Source of the DNA: Larsenimonas rhizosphaerae
Lineage (GTDB): Bacteria > Pseudomonadota > Gammaproteobacteria > Pseudomonadales > Halomonadaceae
Direction of reading: 5' to 3'
DNA: 64,000 nt
Assembly (NCBI RefSeq): GCF_023700005.1
Contig: NZ_JAMLJK010000005.1
Span: forward strand, 1 to 64,000
Made by a program: the position numbers and the translations under genes. Below, piece by piece: positions 19,133-29,098 of the stretch. The notes beneath the pieces are model-generated. The model did not search any database. It had not been told where the DNA came from and saw only the letters and a program-made list of their open reading frames with translations. How positions within the stretch are numbered: position 1 is the first letter of the stretch; each line of letters begins with the position of its first letter.

Positions 19133-19570
19133 TCACGTCTGACGAACAGTCGGCTCGCGCCGAGCCTCGGCCGTTCCTGTCGCTCGCCGTTTTGCCGGTG
19201 TGTCATTGTCATCGTCATTGCTGCGTGATGAGCCGACGCGGCGTGCCAGCAGCAGCGCCAATCCAAGCCCTGCCACCATCCCGATCACCATGACAAGGCC
19301 GGCACCGGACACCTGACCGCCGTCATGCTGCAGGATACCCACGACAAAAACGATCAGCGCAGGCGCCCAGCCGGAGTAGCCCAGCTGCTCCTCGGGCCCT
19401 GGAATGGAAAACATGCAGGGCGTCAAAAGCGCACCGGCCACCAGCCCGGTCACCACCAGACGCGGCAGGCGCGCCATGAAGCCGATGGCAAGGTAGCCTG
19501 TCACCAGCACCACCAGTGACAGGCCAAGATAGGTAAGCCACAACAGCGGCTGTGAATCTGAAATCAGCAC
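19133..19570 (-). CDS. Small four-helix membrane protein, upstream partner of VWA gene
   Basis: A 145-residue hydrophobic protein with about four transmembrane segments (LTYLGLSLVVLVTGYLAIG, LVVTGLVAGALLTP, APALIVFVVGIL, GLVMVIGMVAGLGLALLLA). A polar C-terminal tail (SSRSNDDDNDTPAKRR onward) follows. I recognise no named family. It starts at GTG 19570 and lies directly upstream of the VWA-domain gene on the same strand, suggesting joint expression and perhaps physical partnership in the inner membrane. It is divergent from ptrB. The weak ribosome site makes the start uncertain. Confidence 0.7.
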   Translation of the reverse strand: MLISDSQPLLWLTYLGLSLVVLVTGYLAIGFMARLPRLVVTGLVAGALLTPCMFSIPGPEEQLGYSGWAPALIVFVVGILQHDGGQVSGAGLVMVIGMVAGLGLALLLARRVGSSRSNDDDNDTPAKRRATGTAEARREPTVRQT

Positions 19571-19707
19571 AATGAAACCCCGGTTTACTCGATCTGCAAC
19601 GGATCAGAGCGCACCCGACCCACGGGTATTCATACCGCGTCAGATACGGTCGCTCTGTGCTATGGTCGCGTTACTTGCACCACTCACGGCATGTTACACG
19701 ACCTATT

Positions 19708-21759
19708 ATGAAAGCACAGCCAGCGACTCGTTCCCCTGCACAGCTCTTTTATCGCTCCGACGACCCGGATTGGCACTGGCTTGAACAGCGCGATCACCCG
19801 GACGTGGAAGCCTTCCTTGTGGCCACCAACGCTGAAAGCGATGCCTGGTTCGAGCCGCTGGAAGCCACCGTCGATCACCTCTATCGGGGTCACCTTGCGC
19901 GCCGCGAACTGGCGGTCAAGGGCGTTCCCTCGCCTCTTGATACCCATGTCTACTGGAGCGATACGGCAGCAGATGCGGAGTATCCTGTCTGGTGGCGCCA
20001 TCCCATCGGCGAACCGGATGCCTCCCAATGCCTGCTGGATCTGCCGGCGCTGGCACAGGGAGAAGACTTCATAGAACTCGGAGACATGGCCGTTTCCCCC
20101 AGCGAGCGTTACCTTGCCTGGACACTGGATACGCAGGGCAACGAGTACTTTGATCTGTATCTGCGCGATCTGGAAAGCGGAGAAACCCGCAGGCTCACAA
20201 CGGATATCGGTCCCGAGGTGGTCTGGGCCGAAGATGATGACACGCTACTGTTTACCCGCTATGACGAAACCCAGCGGCCGGCAACGGTCTGGTGGCTAAG
20301 TCATGCCCGCAATGAAGAGCAGTGTCTGTTCGAGGAAAGTGATCCGGAATTCTGGGTAGGTATCGACAAGCTCCGTTCACGTCAGTGGCTGCTCATCGAC
20401 ACTGCGTCCAAGACGTCTTCGGAAACGTATCTGGTACCGGCAGGCGCACCGACCACCGCGCCGCGCTGCGTCAGACCACGCAGGCCAGGCGTCGAATACA
20501 GCCTCGATCATCGTCCCGGCCGGTTCTACATTCTTCACAACGAAGCCGCGCCCCACTTCGAGCTTGCCGTCGCCCCGGAAGCCGACCCGGCCGCCTGGAC
20601 ACCATTTATCGCTCACCGCGACGGTGTCACCCTTGACGGCATGGACTGCTTTGACTGGGGCATCATGCTGGCCGAACGTGACCATTCACAGGCTCAGGTC
20701 TATCTGCGGCGCATTGAACTGGATGACACGCATCAGACGCATCACGACAGCTACCTGGCCCTGCCCTCACCCCTGTGCCATCAATCACTGGCCGACATGC
20801 CCCACTTTGACAGCCGTGTGCTGCGCCTCAGGGAAGAGTCATTCACCATTGCGCCGCGCTGGATCAGTCTGGATCTGGACAGTGGTAAGCGTACCGTTCT
20901 GAAGACACAGACAGTACATGGCGACCTGCAACCGGACGACCTTCACTGCGAACGTGTCTGGGCCGAAGGCCACGACGGCGAACAGATTCCGGTGTCGGTC
21001 GTGATACGCAAGGACCTCGTCGGCAAGGGGCCTCTTCCTACCCTGCTGTACGGTTATGGTGCCTACGGTGAAGTACTGGACCCCTGGTTCTCGATTGCCC
21101 GACTGGAACTGCTGTCCCGTGGCATGGCCTTTGCCGTGGCCCATGTTCGTGGTGGCGGAGACCGGGGTGAACCCTGGTATCTGGCCGGCAAGCTCGAGCA
21201 CAAGCAAAACAGTTTTCACGACTTCCTTGCCGCGCGCCATGCCCTCGTCAATCAAGGCATCAGCGACCCAACCCGCATCGCAGCCTATGGCGCCAGTGCC
21301 GGCGGGTTGCTGGTGGGTGCGAGTCTCAATATGGAACCGGAAGCATTCAGCGCTGCCGTGCTGGACGTGCCCTTTGTCGATGTGCTGAGGACCATGGAAA
21401 ACCCGGCCCTGCCACTGACCACGGCAGAGTACAGTGAATGGGGCAATCCGGATGAGCCGGACGTCAGACAGCGCATTGAAGCCTACTCCCCGCTGGATAA
21501 CATCGAGGATCTGCCGTACCCGCCGGTTTTCCTGCAGGGAAGCTGGCACGATACCCGAGTCCCCTACTGGGAACCGGCCAAGCTGTATGGCCGCCTCAAT
21601 CATTTGAGCGCCCTGCGTGGCCCGGTCCTGCTGCGAACCGACATGACCTCGGGTCACGGCGGCGCGTCCGGCCGTTTTGCGGCATGGAAGGATGGTGCGC
21701 GCCAGGATGCCTTCATCCTGTGGGCACTCGGAATGGCCTCACGTCATGTGAGCGAATAA
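19708..21759 (+). CDS. ptrB: Oligopeptidase B (prolyl oligopeptidase family S9A)
   Basis: A 683-residue serine peptidase matching E. coli PtrB in length (686). The N-terminal seven-bladed propeller covers about 1-405. The C-terminal alpha/beta-hydrolase domain carries the triad Ser530 (GASAGG), Asp615 (SWHDTRVP) and His650 (TSGHGG). The enzyme cleaves short peptides after Lys or Arg and is cytoplasmic. The Glu-rich S1 region expected of oligopeptidase B is present (AHVRGGGDRGEPWYLAGK). I chose ATG 19708; the frame is open further upstream but the family N-terminus starts here. A terminator follows about 20 bp after the stop. Confidence 0.93.
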   Translation: MKAQPATRSPAQLFYRSDDPDWHWLEQRDHPDVEAFLVATNAESDAWFEPLEATVDHLYRGHLARRELAVKGVPSPLDTHVYWSDTAADAEYPVWWRHPIGEPDASQCLLDLPALAQGEDFIELGDMAVSPSERYLAWTLDTQGNEYFDLYLRDLESGETRRLTTDIGPEVVWAEDDDTLLFTRYDETQRPATVWWLSHARNEEQCLFEESDPEFWVGIDKLRSRQWLLIDTASKTSSETYLVPAGAPTTAPRCVRPRRPGVEYSLDHRPGRFYILHNEAAPHFELAVAPEADPAAWTPFIAHRDGVTLDGMDCFDWGIMLAERDHSQAQVYLRRIELDDTHQTHHDSYLALPSPLCHQSLADMPHFDSRVLRLREESFTIAPRWISLDLDSGKRTVLKTQTVHGDLQPDDLHCERVWAEGHDGEQIPVSVVIRKDLVGKGPLPTLLYGYGAYGEVLDPWFSIARLELLSRGMAFAVAHVRGGGDRGEPWYLAGKLEHKQNSFHDFLAARHALVNQGISDPTRIAAYGASAGGLLVGASLNMEPEAFSAAVLDVPFVDVLRTMENPALPLTTAEYSEWGNPDEPDVRQRIEAYSPLDNIEDLPYPPVFLQGSWHDTRVPYWEPAKLYGRLNHLSALRGPVLLRTDMTSGHGGASGRFAAWKDGARQDAFILWALGMASRHVSE

Positions 21760-21779
21760 CGTATCACGCAGGAAACAAC

Positions 21780-21807
21780 AGCCACGGCGCCTGACGCCGC
21801 CGTGGCT
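21780..21807. terminator. Terminator between ptrB and ycgN
   Basis: A 10-bp stem (21780-21789 with 21798-21807) overlaps the ycgN stop codon. On the minus strand it is followed by TTGTTT. It sits between the convergent ptrB and ycgN ends and may serve both. Confidence 0.65.
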
Positions 21808-22249
21808 ATTCAATCGGCAGGATCTGAATGATGTGCTCGTCCAGTGCCTCTTCAGGCACATCCCGCTCGGACACGGCCCAGTCGCGGACACTTTTCCCCG
21901 TACGGTGCATACGCCGGTCGTTGCCGCTGATCAGTGGATGCCAGCCTGCCAGACGTCGCCCCTCCGCAAGGCGGCGATAGGCACAGCTGTGGGGCAGCCA
22001 GTTGAAGCGATCAATGGCATCACGCGTCAACCGGGTGCAGGCCGGTACGCGCTCGAATCGGTTGGGATAATCACTGCAACGGCAGCTGCCGATATTCAGA
22101 AGCTCGCAGGCCACGTTCAGCACGGCCACTTCCCCGGCATCCTCCAGCTTGATCAGGCAGCACTGACCACAGCCGTCACACAGGGCTTCCCATTCGGGGT
22201 CGGTCATCTCCTCGAGCGGGACGGTTTCCCAGAAACGCTCACGAAGCAT
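21806..22249 (-). CDS. ycgN: YcgN family cysteine-cluster protein (UPF0260)
   Basis: A 147-residue UPF0260 protein with a conserved cysteine cluster: CDGCGQCC near residues 24-31, CRCSDYPNR, and further Cys at VPACTRL and PHSCAYR. The pattern suggests a metal or iron-sulfur site; the biochemical function of the family is not established. It is the last gene of the overlapping dnaX-ybaB-recR-rnd-ycgL-ycgN chain; its ATG 22249 shares one base with the ycgL stop (TGATG). The ycgL-ycgN pairing is conserved in gammaproteobacteria, which supports the call. Confidence 0.9.
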   Translation of the reverse strand: MLRERFWETVPLEEMTDPEWEALCDGCGQCCLIKLEDAGEVAVLNVACELLNIGSCRCSDYPNRFERVPACTRLTRDAIDRFNWLPHSCAYRRLAEGRRLAGWHPLISGNDRRMHRTGKSVRDWAVSERDVPEEALDEHIIQILPIE

Positions 22250-22542
22250 CAGTACCGGCCTTCCGTCGGTGCCCGATACATGTCCAGCATGCCGGGCTCT
22301 TTCGCCGGCGGCATCTGCAGGTAAAAGCCCTGCTGACGTACTGATGTCATGACCTTGACTGCCGTTGTTCGTGCCATCGGCTTGTCAGGTATCAGCATGA
22401 TCGGCATCACCATGATGGGCGGGCCGAATACCTCTCTCAATGCATCCGGCAGATCCTTGAGGGAGTCGCCCCTCACGACGTAGAGATACATCTCATCACG
22501 CCGTGAGCTTTTATAGATATCGCACAACAACCGATCAATCAT
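22249..22542 (-). CDS. ycgL: YcgL domain-containing protein
   Basis: A 97-residue protein with the YcgL domain (CDIYKSSRRDEMYLYV at the N-terminus, then LPDALREVFG and LARTTAVKVM-like core). The length matches E. coli YcgL (108). It is a small alpha/beta cytoplasmic protein of unknown function. ATG 22542 overlaps the rnd stop by 8 bp. Longer in-frame extension upstream lies inside rnd and is not credible. The usual neighbour ycgN follows directly. Confidence 0.9.
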   Translation of the reverse strand: MIDRLLCDIYKSSRRDEMYLYVVRGDSLKDLPDALREVFGPPIMVMPIMLIPDKPMARTTAVKVMTSVRQQGFYLQMPPAKEPGMLDMYRAPTEGRY

Positions 22543-23692
22543 GTCCGTGCTCCGTGTAGTACGTCTCCGCGACCGACTGAATGTCTTCCGCAAGCAACGT
22601 CTGGCGCCATCGGGTGACAATCTCGACAGGCTGACCGGCCAGAATCGACATGACCCACCCTTCAATGTCACGGCGGCTGCCCAGCAGTTCTGACGAGATG
22701 TTCAGCGCCTCGGCCCTGGCCGTAACCACAGCCTTGAGCGACTTGAACAACGGCTTGAAGGGCGGAACCTGTGGTGCCGGCAGCGATGGGGAAAGAGCCT
22801 CCGGCTCAATGGCCAGCACGTCCTTGATCATCGCAAGCAGGGTATCACCTTCCCGTTTCACAAACGGTGGGCGCACCTCATTGATCTGGGACAGTTCAAA
22901 CCGATTCTTCGGCAGCGCCACGGCCAGATCAAACAGCAGCGTATCGGATGCCAGCCGCTTGCGCGGCATATCCCTCAGGCGAACTTCCTGCTCCCGCCAC
23001 AGACAAAGGCGGCGAAACGCCTCCAGCTGCCGCGGCTCCAGCCGCCATGCCTGACGGTGACGAAGGTAACGATGCTCGTCATCGCGAGGCTGTTCTGCCC
23101 GACTGACCAGTGCATCACACTCCTCACGGAACCAGGACAGGCGCTGCGATGCTTCAAGAGATGCCTGCTGGCGCCGCCAGATGGGTTCCAGATACAGCAC
23201 ATCCACGGTGGCATAACGCTGCTGCGCCTCACTCAATGGCCGCATCAGCCAATCCGAGCGGGTCGCATCCTTGGGCACATGAACGTCCAGATAATGCTCT
23301 ACCAGACGCTGATAGCTCATGGAGGTTTCACCTCCGGTAAAGGCTTCGGCCAGCTGGGTATCCGCCAGGGGCGCCGGAACGATTCCCAGCCACTGGCGCA
23401 GTACTTCCAGATCCTCGGAGCAGGCATGCAGAAGCTTCAACGGGCCATCGCGGCCCATCAACGAGACCAGCGCCTCATGGGTACCGTCAAGTGCCGCCAT
23501 ATCCACCAGAAATATCCGATCCGGTGTTCCCATCTGCAGCAGAGCCGGTACAGGATGAAAGGTGGTTTCCCGAAAGAATTCGGTGTCGATCGATAATACG
23601 TCGCAGGCCGCCAGACATTCACAGGCCGCAGCAAGGGCATCAGGCGTATCGACCCACTGGCCGGGCATCACTTCAGGAAGGGCATTAGTCAT
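22535..23692 (-). CDS. rnd: Ribonuclease D
   Basis: A 385-residue 3'-5' exoribonuclease that trims tRNA and other small RNA precursors. The DEDDy catalytic residues are visible: Asp/Glu in SIDTEFFRE, Asp in CSEDLEVL, and Tyr/Asp in YATVDVLYL. An HRDC domain follows (about 210-290), as well as the second helical C-terminal domain. Its length is close to E. coli RNase D (375). ATG 23692 overlaps the recR stop by 8 bp, and the next gene ycgL overlaps its end by 8 bp. It is thus part of a translationally coupled chain. Confidence 0.94.
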   Translation of the reverse strand: MTNALPEVMPGQWVDTPDALAAACECLAACDVLSIDTEFFRETTFHPVPALLQMGTPDRIFLVDMAALDGTHEALVSLMGRDGPLKLLHACSEDLEVLRQWLGIVPAPLADTQLAEAFTGGETSMSYQRLVEHYLDVHVPKDATRSDWLMRPLSEAQQRYATVDVLYLEPIWRRQQASLEASQRLSWFREECDALVSRAEQPRDDEHRYLRHRQAWRLEPRQLEAFRRLCLWREQEVRLRDMPRKRLASDTLLFDLAVALPKNRFELSQINEVRPPFVKREGDTLLAMIKDVLAIEPEALSPSLPAPQVPPFKPLFKSLKAVVTARAEALNISSELLGSRRDIEGWVMSILAGQPVEIVTRWRQTLLAEDIQSVAETYYTEHGHD

Positions 23693-24287
23693 TGAAAGGT
23701 TGTCGTCCCATAAAGGCGCGGCTCAGCGTCCCGCCGTCCACGTATTCCAGTTCCCCGCCCATGGGTACACCATAGGCCAGCCGTGACAGTGTCACGCCCC
23801 GGGGCTTGAGTTGCTGCGCGAGGTAGTGGGCCGTGGCCTCTCCCTCGACGGTCGGGTTGGTGGCCAGAATCACCTCGTCCACCCCGGCCTGTTCCATCAC
23901 GGCGTCCAGCGCATCAAGTCCGAGGTCATCCGGCCCGATGCCGTCCAGTGGTGAAAGGTGGCCATGCAGGACAAAATAGCGCCCCCGGAAGCCGCCGGCC
24001 TCTTCAATGGCCAGCATATCTCCCGGAGACTCGACGATGCACAGCAGCCGGTCTTCTCGACGCGGGCTTTCGCACAGCTCACAAAGCGGCTGTTCGGTCA
24101 GGGTTCGACAACGCTGGCAATACCCCACGTCTTCAGCGGCCTGCATCAGTACACGCGCCAGTTGACGACCGCCGTCCCTGTCGCGCTCCAGCAGATGCAT
24201 GGCCATGCGCTGAGCCGTCTTGGGCCCGACACCCGGCAATACGCGCAAGGCATCCAGCAACTGGTCTACCAGCGGAGAAAACGCCAT
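23685..24287 (-). CDS. recR: Recombination mediator RecR
   Basis: A 200-residue RecR. It has the N-terminal helix-hairpin-helix ([20 protein letters not shown]), a four-cysteine zinc finger ([16 protein letters not shown]), and the Toprim domain ([14 protein letters not shown]). The Walker-B-like C-terminal motif is also present. It works with RecO and RecF to load RecA at gaps. The size matches E. coli RecR (201). Its ATG shares one base with the ybaB stop (TAATG). The dnaX-ybaB-recR order is one of the most conserved in bacteria. Confidence 0.96.
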   Translation of the reverse strand: MAFSPLVDQLLDALRVLPGVGPKTAQRMAMHLLERDRDGGRQLARVLMQAAEDVGYCQRCRTLTEQPLCELCESPRREDRLLCIVESPGDMLAIEEAGGFRGRYFVLHGHLSPLDGIGPDDLGLDALDAVMEQAGVDEVILATNPTVEGEATAHYLAQQLKPRGVTLSRLAYGVPMGGELEYVDGGTLSRAFMGRQPFND

Positions 24288-24613
24288 TAGAACGGCATCT
24301 TGAAACCGGGTGGCAGATTCATGCCCTCGGTGACTTCGGACATGCGTTTCTGAGAGGTTGTCTCGACCTTGCGTACCGCATCATTGACCGCAGCAGCCAG
24401 CAGGTCTTCCAGAAACTCCTTTTCCTCGGTCATGACTGACGGGTCAAGTTCGATACGCGTCACGTCATGACGGCCATTCATGGTGACCTTGACCATGCCG
24501 GCGCCGGACTCGCCATGCACTTCTTCCTTGGCGATGTCGTCCTTGGCTGCCTGCATCTTTTCCTGCATTTCCTGCGCCTGTTTCATCAGGCCACCCATGC
24601 CACCTTTAAACAT
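24287..24613 (-). CDS. ybaB: YbaB/EbfC nucleoid-associated protein
   Basis: A 108-residue YbaB/EbfC protein. It has the N-terminal Gly/Met-rich segment ([20 protein letters not shown]), a coiled helix, the beta-sheet core with [13 protein letters not shown], and the C-terminal [12 protein letters not shown] motif. Family members are dimeric DNA-binding proteins associated with the nucleoid. AAGGAG eight bases before ATG 24613 settles the start. It lies between dnaX and recR, as usual. Confidence 0.95.
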   Translation of the reverse strand: MFKGGMGGLMKQAQEMQEKMQAAKDDIAKEEVHGESGAGMVKVTMNGRHDVTRIELDPSVMTEEKEFLEDLLAAAVNDAVRKVETTSQKRMSEVTEGMNLPPGFKMPF

Positions 24614-24672
24614 GCCGACACTCCTTGTAATGATTGAAAGTAATCGCCGGTTCAAATATTCCGGCTGTTGGA

Positions 24673-26589
24673 TCAGGCATCAGGCTCGAACGATACCACG
24701 GAGGTCTCGATCAAACGGCCTTCAAAAGCCTGCTCCAGTGATTGAATATGGGGATCACGACGCAGTGCATCAACGGCTCGGGCCTGGCGCTCTGCGGCCA
24801 ATCGGTCCCGAAGGCGTTTGGGCGTTTCAATCGCGTTATCCACCGCCTCGACGTCAAAGATGACCCGGCGCGGCGTATTGACCGCGCTCAGGGCTCGCTC
24901 AAGTCGGTCGCGATGTACCTCCGACAGCATGGCGCTCTGGGAGGGATCGAGCAAGAGCGTCAGTGTATGGCCATCGTCCTGCCCCAGGGCACAGTGCGCG
25001 ACCAGATTGGCTGTCAACCCACTCAGGGAGAGGTGCCGGAACAGCGCCAGCCAGGCAGCATGGTCCAGCACATTGCCCGATACCGTGGACACCTCATCAG
25101 ATGATGGCGCCTCGTCGAGGGGGGCCGGACGCGGATCGGTAATCGGCGCCGGCTCAGGCGACGGCACCAGTGTCGCGTCGGCCACTGTGGCATCATCTTC
25201 CGACACTGCGGCATCATGCGCCGATGACGGGACGTCCTGCCAGTCCGGCGTATCATCATCAAGCGACCAGGGGGGCGGCTCGGGCACCTCACCGGCCGAA
25301 ACGTCAGTCGTCTCGGCCGGGGGCGTAAAAGGGGAAGAAGTGCCTTCGGCCGCCTCCCGAGTGTCGGGTTCATCGAGCGGCGGAGCATTATCAAGGGCCG
25401 CGGCAGGCTCAGGGACATGCGATAAACGCCCGGCTTCACTGTGCTCTACCGGGGCCTGCGACGGTGCCGTGATCGGCAACGGCGTCTCTGCCGGGCGCGG
25501 CACTCCCTGCGGGCGAAATGCGAGCATGCGAAGCAGCGTCATTTCAAGAGCGGCACGCGGCTCAGGCGCCTGATTCATGTCAACACGGCCCTGCAGCGCC
25601 ATCTGGTAATAAAGCTGCACATCCTCGGCAGTAAAACGCGTCGCCAGATCAATTACAGCCTCGCGATCACCATGGGCATTATCCACGGCATCCGGCACCA
25701 TCTGAGCGATGGCCAGCCGGTGAAACAGCCCGGTCATTTCATCAAGCACACCACTGAAATCAGGGCCCTGCTCTGCCAGCTCGGCAATTTCAGCCAGCAG
25801 GCGGCGAGCATCCATGGCAGCCAGCGCTTCTGCCAAAGCCATGACGTGATGGTGGTCCAGCGTGCCGAGCATGGTCGCTACATCATGACCTTCTACCCGG
25901 CCGTGACCAAAGGCAATGGCCTGATCCGTCAATGACAGCGCATCGCGCATCGACCCGTTGGCAGCGCGGCCCAGCAGCCACAGGGCGCGCTCGTCAAAGC
26001 TCACCCCTTCCTGCCCGAGCACGTAAGTCAGGTGAGAGACGACCTTTTCCGGCGGCATGTGCTTGAGCGAAAACTGCAGACAGCGCGACAGTACCGTAAC
26101 AGGCAGTTTCTGGGGGTCGGTGGTGGCGAGCAGGAACTTGACGTGGGGAGGCGGCTCTTCGAGGGTCTTGAGCAGCGCATTGAAACTGTGTGTCGACAAC
26201 ATGTGAACCTCGTCGACCAGGTAGACCTTGTAACGACCCTGGGTCGGCGCGTACTGGACGTTGTCGAGTAATTCACGGGTGTCTTCCACCCGGGTACGGG
26301 ACGCAGCATCGACTTCGATCAGATCGACAAAGCGGCCCTCGTCGATCTCGCGGCAGGTTTCGCACACGCCACAGGGCGTGGAGGATACGCCCTGTTCGCA
26401 GTTGAGACACTTCGCCAGAATGCGCGCCAGCGTGGTCTTGCCGACGCCACGGGTACCGGTAAACAGATAGGCGTGGTGCAGCCGCTCCTGATCCAGGGCA
26501 TTGATCAATGCACGCGATACATGTTCCTGTCCGACCAGTTCGTGAAAAGTGCGCGGCCGCCATTTACGGGCCAGAACCTGATAACTCAT
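24673..26589 (-). CDS. dnaX: DNA polymerase III subunits tau/gamma
   Basis: A 638-residue clamp-loader ATPase. It has Walker A ([12 protein letters not shown]), a four-Cys zinc module ([19 protein letters not shown]), Walker B ([10 protein letters not shown]) and sensor SRC (VLSRCLQF). A Pro/Glu/Asp-rich linker covers about residues 370-490, then the tau-specific C-terminal domain V that binds the polymerase alpha subunit. The length is similar to E. coli DnaX (643). I saw no E. coli-like A-AAA-AAG slippery site for making gamma, so the short form may be absent or made otherwise. It is the first gene of the six-gene overlapping chain, with the SRP RNA gene just upstream. Confidence 0.96.
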   Translation of the reverse strand: MSYQVLARKWRPRTFHELVGQEHVSRALINALDQERLHHAYLFTGTRGVGKTTLARILAKCLNCEQGVSSTPCGVCETCREIDEGRFVDLIEVDAASRTRVEDTRELLDNVQYAPTQGRYKVYLVDEVHMLSTHSFNALLKTLEEPPPHVKFLLATTDPQKLPVTVLSRCLQFSLKHMPPEKVVSHLTYVLGQEGVSFDERALWLLGRAANGSMRDALSLTDQAIAFGHGRVEGHDVATMLGTLDHHHVMALAEALAAMDARRLLAEIAELAEQGPDFSGVLDEMTGLFHRLAIAQMVPDAVDNAHGDREAVIDLATRFTAEDVQLYYQMALQGRVDMNQAPEPRAALEMTLLRMLAFRPQGVPRPAETPLPITAPSQAPVEHSEAGRLSHVPEPAAALDNAPPLDEPDTREAAEGTSSPFTPPAETTDVSAGEVPEPPPWSLDDDTPDWQDVPSSAHDAAVSEDDATVADATLVPSPEPAPITDPRPAPLDEAPSSDEVSTVSGNVLDHAAWLALFRHLSLSGLTANLVAHCALGQDDGHTLTLLLDPSQSAMLSEVHRDRLERALSAVNTPRRVIFDVEAVDNAIETPKRLRDRLAAERQARAVDALRRDPHIQSLEQAFEGRLIETSVVSFEPDA

Positions 26590-26740
26590 GAAGCACGCCT
26601 ATCCTTGGGCAGAACCCGACACGAAACTCGGACGTTCATCGGGCAAAGCCGCTGTACGCCACCTGGGCCGTTCATTCTATAGAGTGCAGACGTTGAGGCA
26701 AGACAGAAGGCAAACGCGGCAGGTTTTACCCCGCAGAAAT

Positions 26741-26855
26741 GGAGGCGGCCCCTCTCAGCCACATCCCGGCACACGACTCCATCACTACCGTTGCTCCCTT
26801 CCGGGCCTGGCGGGGTTCGCGATTTCACGTTGCGGGAGGACCAAAAGGAGCCACC
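26741..26855 (-). ncRNA. ffs: Signal recognition particle 4.5S RNA
   Basis: The minus strand carries the SRP RNA hallmark: CCAGGCCCGGAAGGGAGCA on the 5' side of the domain IV loop and GTGTGCCGGGATGTGGCTG on the 3' side. The ends GGTGGCTCC (from 26855) and GGGGCCGCC pair over nine positions, giving a rod of about 115 nt like E. coli ffs (114). It scaffolds Ffh for co-translational membrane targeting. It lies between dnaX and a two-component operon. Exact termini are inferred from pairing. A GC hairpin followed by TTTGCC at about 26715-26739 could be its terminator. Confidence 0.93.
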
Positions 26856-27062
26856 ATAACGCAGCAGGTAAAGGCGCAGTAAAATGCGTCTCTGCTGAAT
26901 TGGGCGGCATCATAACAGCGCCCTGAACAGATCACAAGGCGCATTTCCCTGGCGCCGGCGCATCGACTCATTACGGCAATGATCGGCCCATTGCATATCG
27001 CAGGATGCGAGCACTCGCACAATGCGCGAAGATACTCTTCTCTGACGCAGGAGACCTGCCCG

Positions 27063-27734
27063 ATGCCCATTTTACTTGTCGAAGATGATGTTCTGCTGGC
27101 CGAAACGCTGGTTGCCCTGCTGAAGCAGGCCGGCAACGCGGTGGAACATATTGCCGATGGCGCCCGCGCGCTGGACAGGGTCAGTTGTGATCCCCTGCCG
27201 GACTGGCAACTGGTGCTACTGGACCTGAACCTGCCAGGTGCCGGTGGACTTGACATACTGGCCCGCTTTCGCTGCCACAATACACACACACCTGTCATTA
27301 TTCTGACCGCCCGCGGGGCCATTGCCGACAGGGTCAAGGGACTTGATCTCGGTGCGGACGACTATATTGCCAAGCCCTTTGCGCTGGATGAGCTGGAAGC
27401 CCGCATTCGTGTTCAGCTTCGTCGTCATGACAGCCGCAATGAGCTGTACCGGCTGGGGCCACTGGCCTTTGATGGCATCACCCAGCAGATCACCGTGGAA
27501 GATACTCCCCTGCCCCTGCCCCCCCGCGAACTGCGCTTGCTGGGATGTTTCCTGCGGCACGCCGGCAAGGTGGTGGACAAGGCCACCTTGCTGAAAGAGG
27601 CATTCGGTGATGACGAAGCCATCGCCGACAGTGCGCTGGATGTGTATATCCACCGCCTGCGACGTCGCCTGCCTGACGATGTCGTGTCACTTCGCACGGT
27701 ACGCGGGCTGGGCTATATACTGGACAGGGCATGA
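27063..27734 (+). CDS. OmpR-family response regulator (TctD-like)
   Basis: A 223-residue response regulator. The receiver domain has acidic pocket VEDD, phospho-acceptor Asp54 in LLDLNLPG, Thr in LTARG and Lys in AKPF. A winged-helix OmpR-type DNA-binding domain follows (about 125-223, LPPRELRLLGCFLRHAG to RTVRGLGYIL). It resembles TctD/QseB-type regulators. ATG 27063 follows AGGAG. The next gene, a histidine kinase, starts inside its stop codon (ATGA), and a periplasmic binding protein is coupled after that. Target genes are not evident; autoregulation of this operon is likely. Confidence 0.9.
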   Translation: MPILLVEDDVLLAETLVALLKQAGNAVEHIADGARALDRVSCDPLPDWQLVLLDLNLPGAGGLDILARFRCHNTHTPVIILTARGAIADRVKGLDLGADDYIAKPFALDELEARIRVQLRRHDSRNELYRLGPLAFDGITQQITVEDTPLPLPPRELRLLGCFLRHAGKVVDKATLLKEAFGDDEAIADSALDVYIHRLRRRLPDDVVSLRTVRGLGYILDRA

Positions 27735-29098
27735 TGACCTCCACAAGCCTTGCACGGCGCTTGAGCCTGTGGCTGCTGATTCCGCTGGCCCTGTGCGGTG
27801 CGGTACTGCTTGTCACTGCCTGGAACAGCGCACGCCATACCGCTGATCGGTCCTATGACCGATTGCTGGACGCGGCGTCGCGCGCCATGGCAGAACAGGT
27901 AAGGTGGCAACATGGTCATCTCTGGTTTGACCTGCCGGCCTCGGCACTGGACATCCTGGCCCCGAGCGGGCAGGAACGAGTGTTTTATACGCTGGTGGAC
28001 CGCACAGGCACTGCCCTCAGCGGCAATGCCCATTTGCCCACGATGGCCGGCCACGACCATCCGTCGGCTGACTTTTCGACCGCCACCCTGCCCTGGCACG
28101 GCATGATGATCAGGCTGGGAGTACGTCAGGTCACGCCGTCAGGCTGGGGCGAACCGTCACCGTTTGAAATCCGCGTTGCCCATACCCTGGAAGCCCGTGA
28201 CCATCTGGCCAGAGAGCTGTTCATGGCCTCGGCATGGCGTCTGCTGGCCATGCTGATACTGGCGGCGCTGGTGGTGGTCTGGCTGATCCGACGCTCCCTG
28301 TCGCCCCTGAGGGTGATTCGTCGGGAGCTTCGACGCCGCAGTGCCAATGACCTGTCGCCACTGGCTCTGCCCACACCCCGTGAACTCAAGGAGCTGGTCA
28401 ATGCCCTGAACGACCTGCTGGCACGCCAGCGTGGCGCTCATGCCGAACAGCAGCGATTCATCGGTGATGCGTCACACCAGCTGCGTACCCCTCTGGCCGG
28501 CTTGAGCGCCCGCGCCGAACTGGCGTTGCGTCAGGAAGATCCGGCCCAGTGGCACGCGGCGCTCAAGGTGCTGCACGTGACCAGTACGGATGCGGCACGC
28601 CTGGCCTCGCAACTCCTGTCCTGGACGCGCCTGCATCATCCCGAGTCAGGCCTTGAAAACGAGGCCCTGACCCTGTCGACCATCGCCAGACACGGCGTGG
28701 TGCGCGCCATGGAGCAGACCGGCTTTCGCCATATTGATGTAGGCCTTGATACCGAGCAGGGGGATGCCACGATTACCGGTGCCGGCTGGCAACTGGAAGA
28801 AGCCCTGGCCAACCTGCTGGATAATGCACGCCGCTACGGAGCAAGCTGCATTACCGTCGGCACCCGGGCAGACCCACCATCCCTGTGGGTTGAAGATGAT
28901 GGCCCTGGCATCGAAGCACACGAACGTGCCGAGCTGATGAAGCCTTTCAGACGAGGCGGCCAGAACGGGCCGACCGGCAGCGGCCTTGGTCTGGCCATTG
29001 TCGATGGCATTGCCCGGGCGCATGGCGCCGACCTGACACTGACCACCCCTTCCCGGGGCGGGCTGCGTGTCACGCTAACCTTTCGGACACCATCATGA
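27731..29098 (+). CDS. Sensor histidine kinase (TctE-like)
   Basis: A 455-residue membrane kinase. The first transmembrane helix is about 9-30 and a periplasmic sensor spans about 31-160. The second helix is about 163-185, followed by a HAMP-like linker. The HisKA domain has phospho-accepting His249 in GDASHQLRTPLAG, and the HATPase domain has N-box LANLLDNARRYG, G1 DDGPGI and G2 GSGLGLAIV. The N-terminal part resembles the 2CSK_N domain of TctE. The stimulus is likely a small organic anion, perhaps presented by the binding protein encoded next. It overlaps the genes on both sides by 4 bp. Confidence 0.9.
   Translation: MMTSTSLARRLSLWLLIPLALCGAVLLVTAWNSARHTADRSYDRLLDAASRAMAEQVRWQHGHLWFDLPASALDILAPSGQERVFYTLVDRTGTALSGNAHLPTMAGHDHPSADFSTATLPWHGMMIRLGVRQVTPSGWGEPSPFEIRVAHTLEARDHLARELFMASAWRLLAMLILAALVVVWLIRRSLSPLRVIRRELRRRSANDLSPLALPTPRELKELVNALNDLLARQRGAHAEQQRFIGDASHQLRTPLAGLSARAELALRQEDPAQWHAALKVLHVTSTDAARLASQLLSWTRLHHPESGLENEALTLSTIARHGVVRAMEQTGFRHIDVGLDTEQGDATITGAGWQLEEALANLLDNARRYGASCITVGTRADPPSLWVEDDGPGIEAHERAELMKPFRRGGQNGPTGSGLGLAIVDGIARAHGADLTLTTPSRGGLRVTLTFRTPS

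Noticed and set aside
19572-19784. Short plus-strand frame with a lipobox-like MVALLAPLTAC
   Set aside because: It overlaps the ptrB start and coding region in another frame, has no good ribosome site, and its C-terminal half is out-of-frame ptrB sequence.
24818-25573. A long Ser/Gly-rich frame antisense to the dnaX linker
   Set aside because: It mirrors the low-complexity Pro/Asp/Glu linker of DnaX; such antisense frames are common in GC-rich genes.
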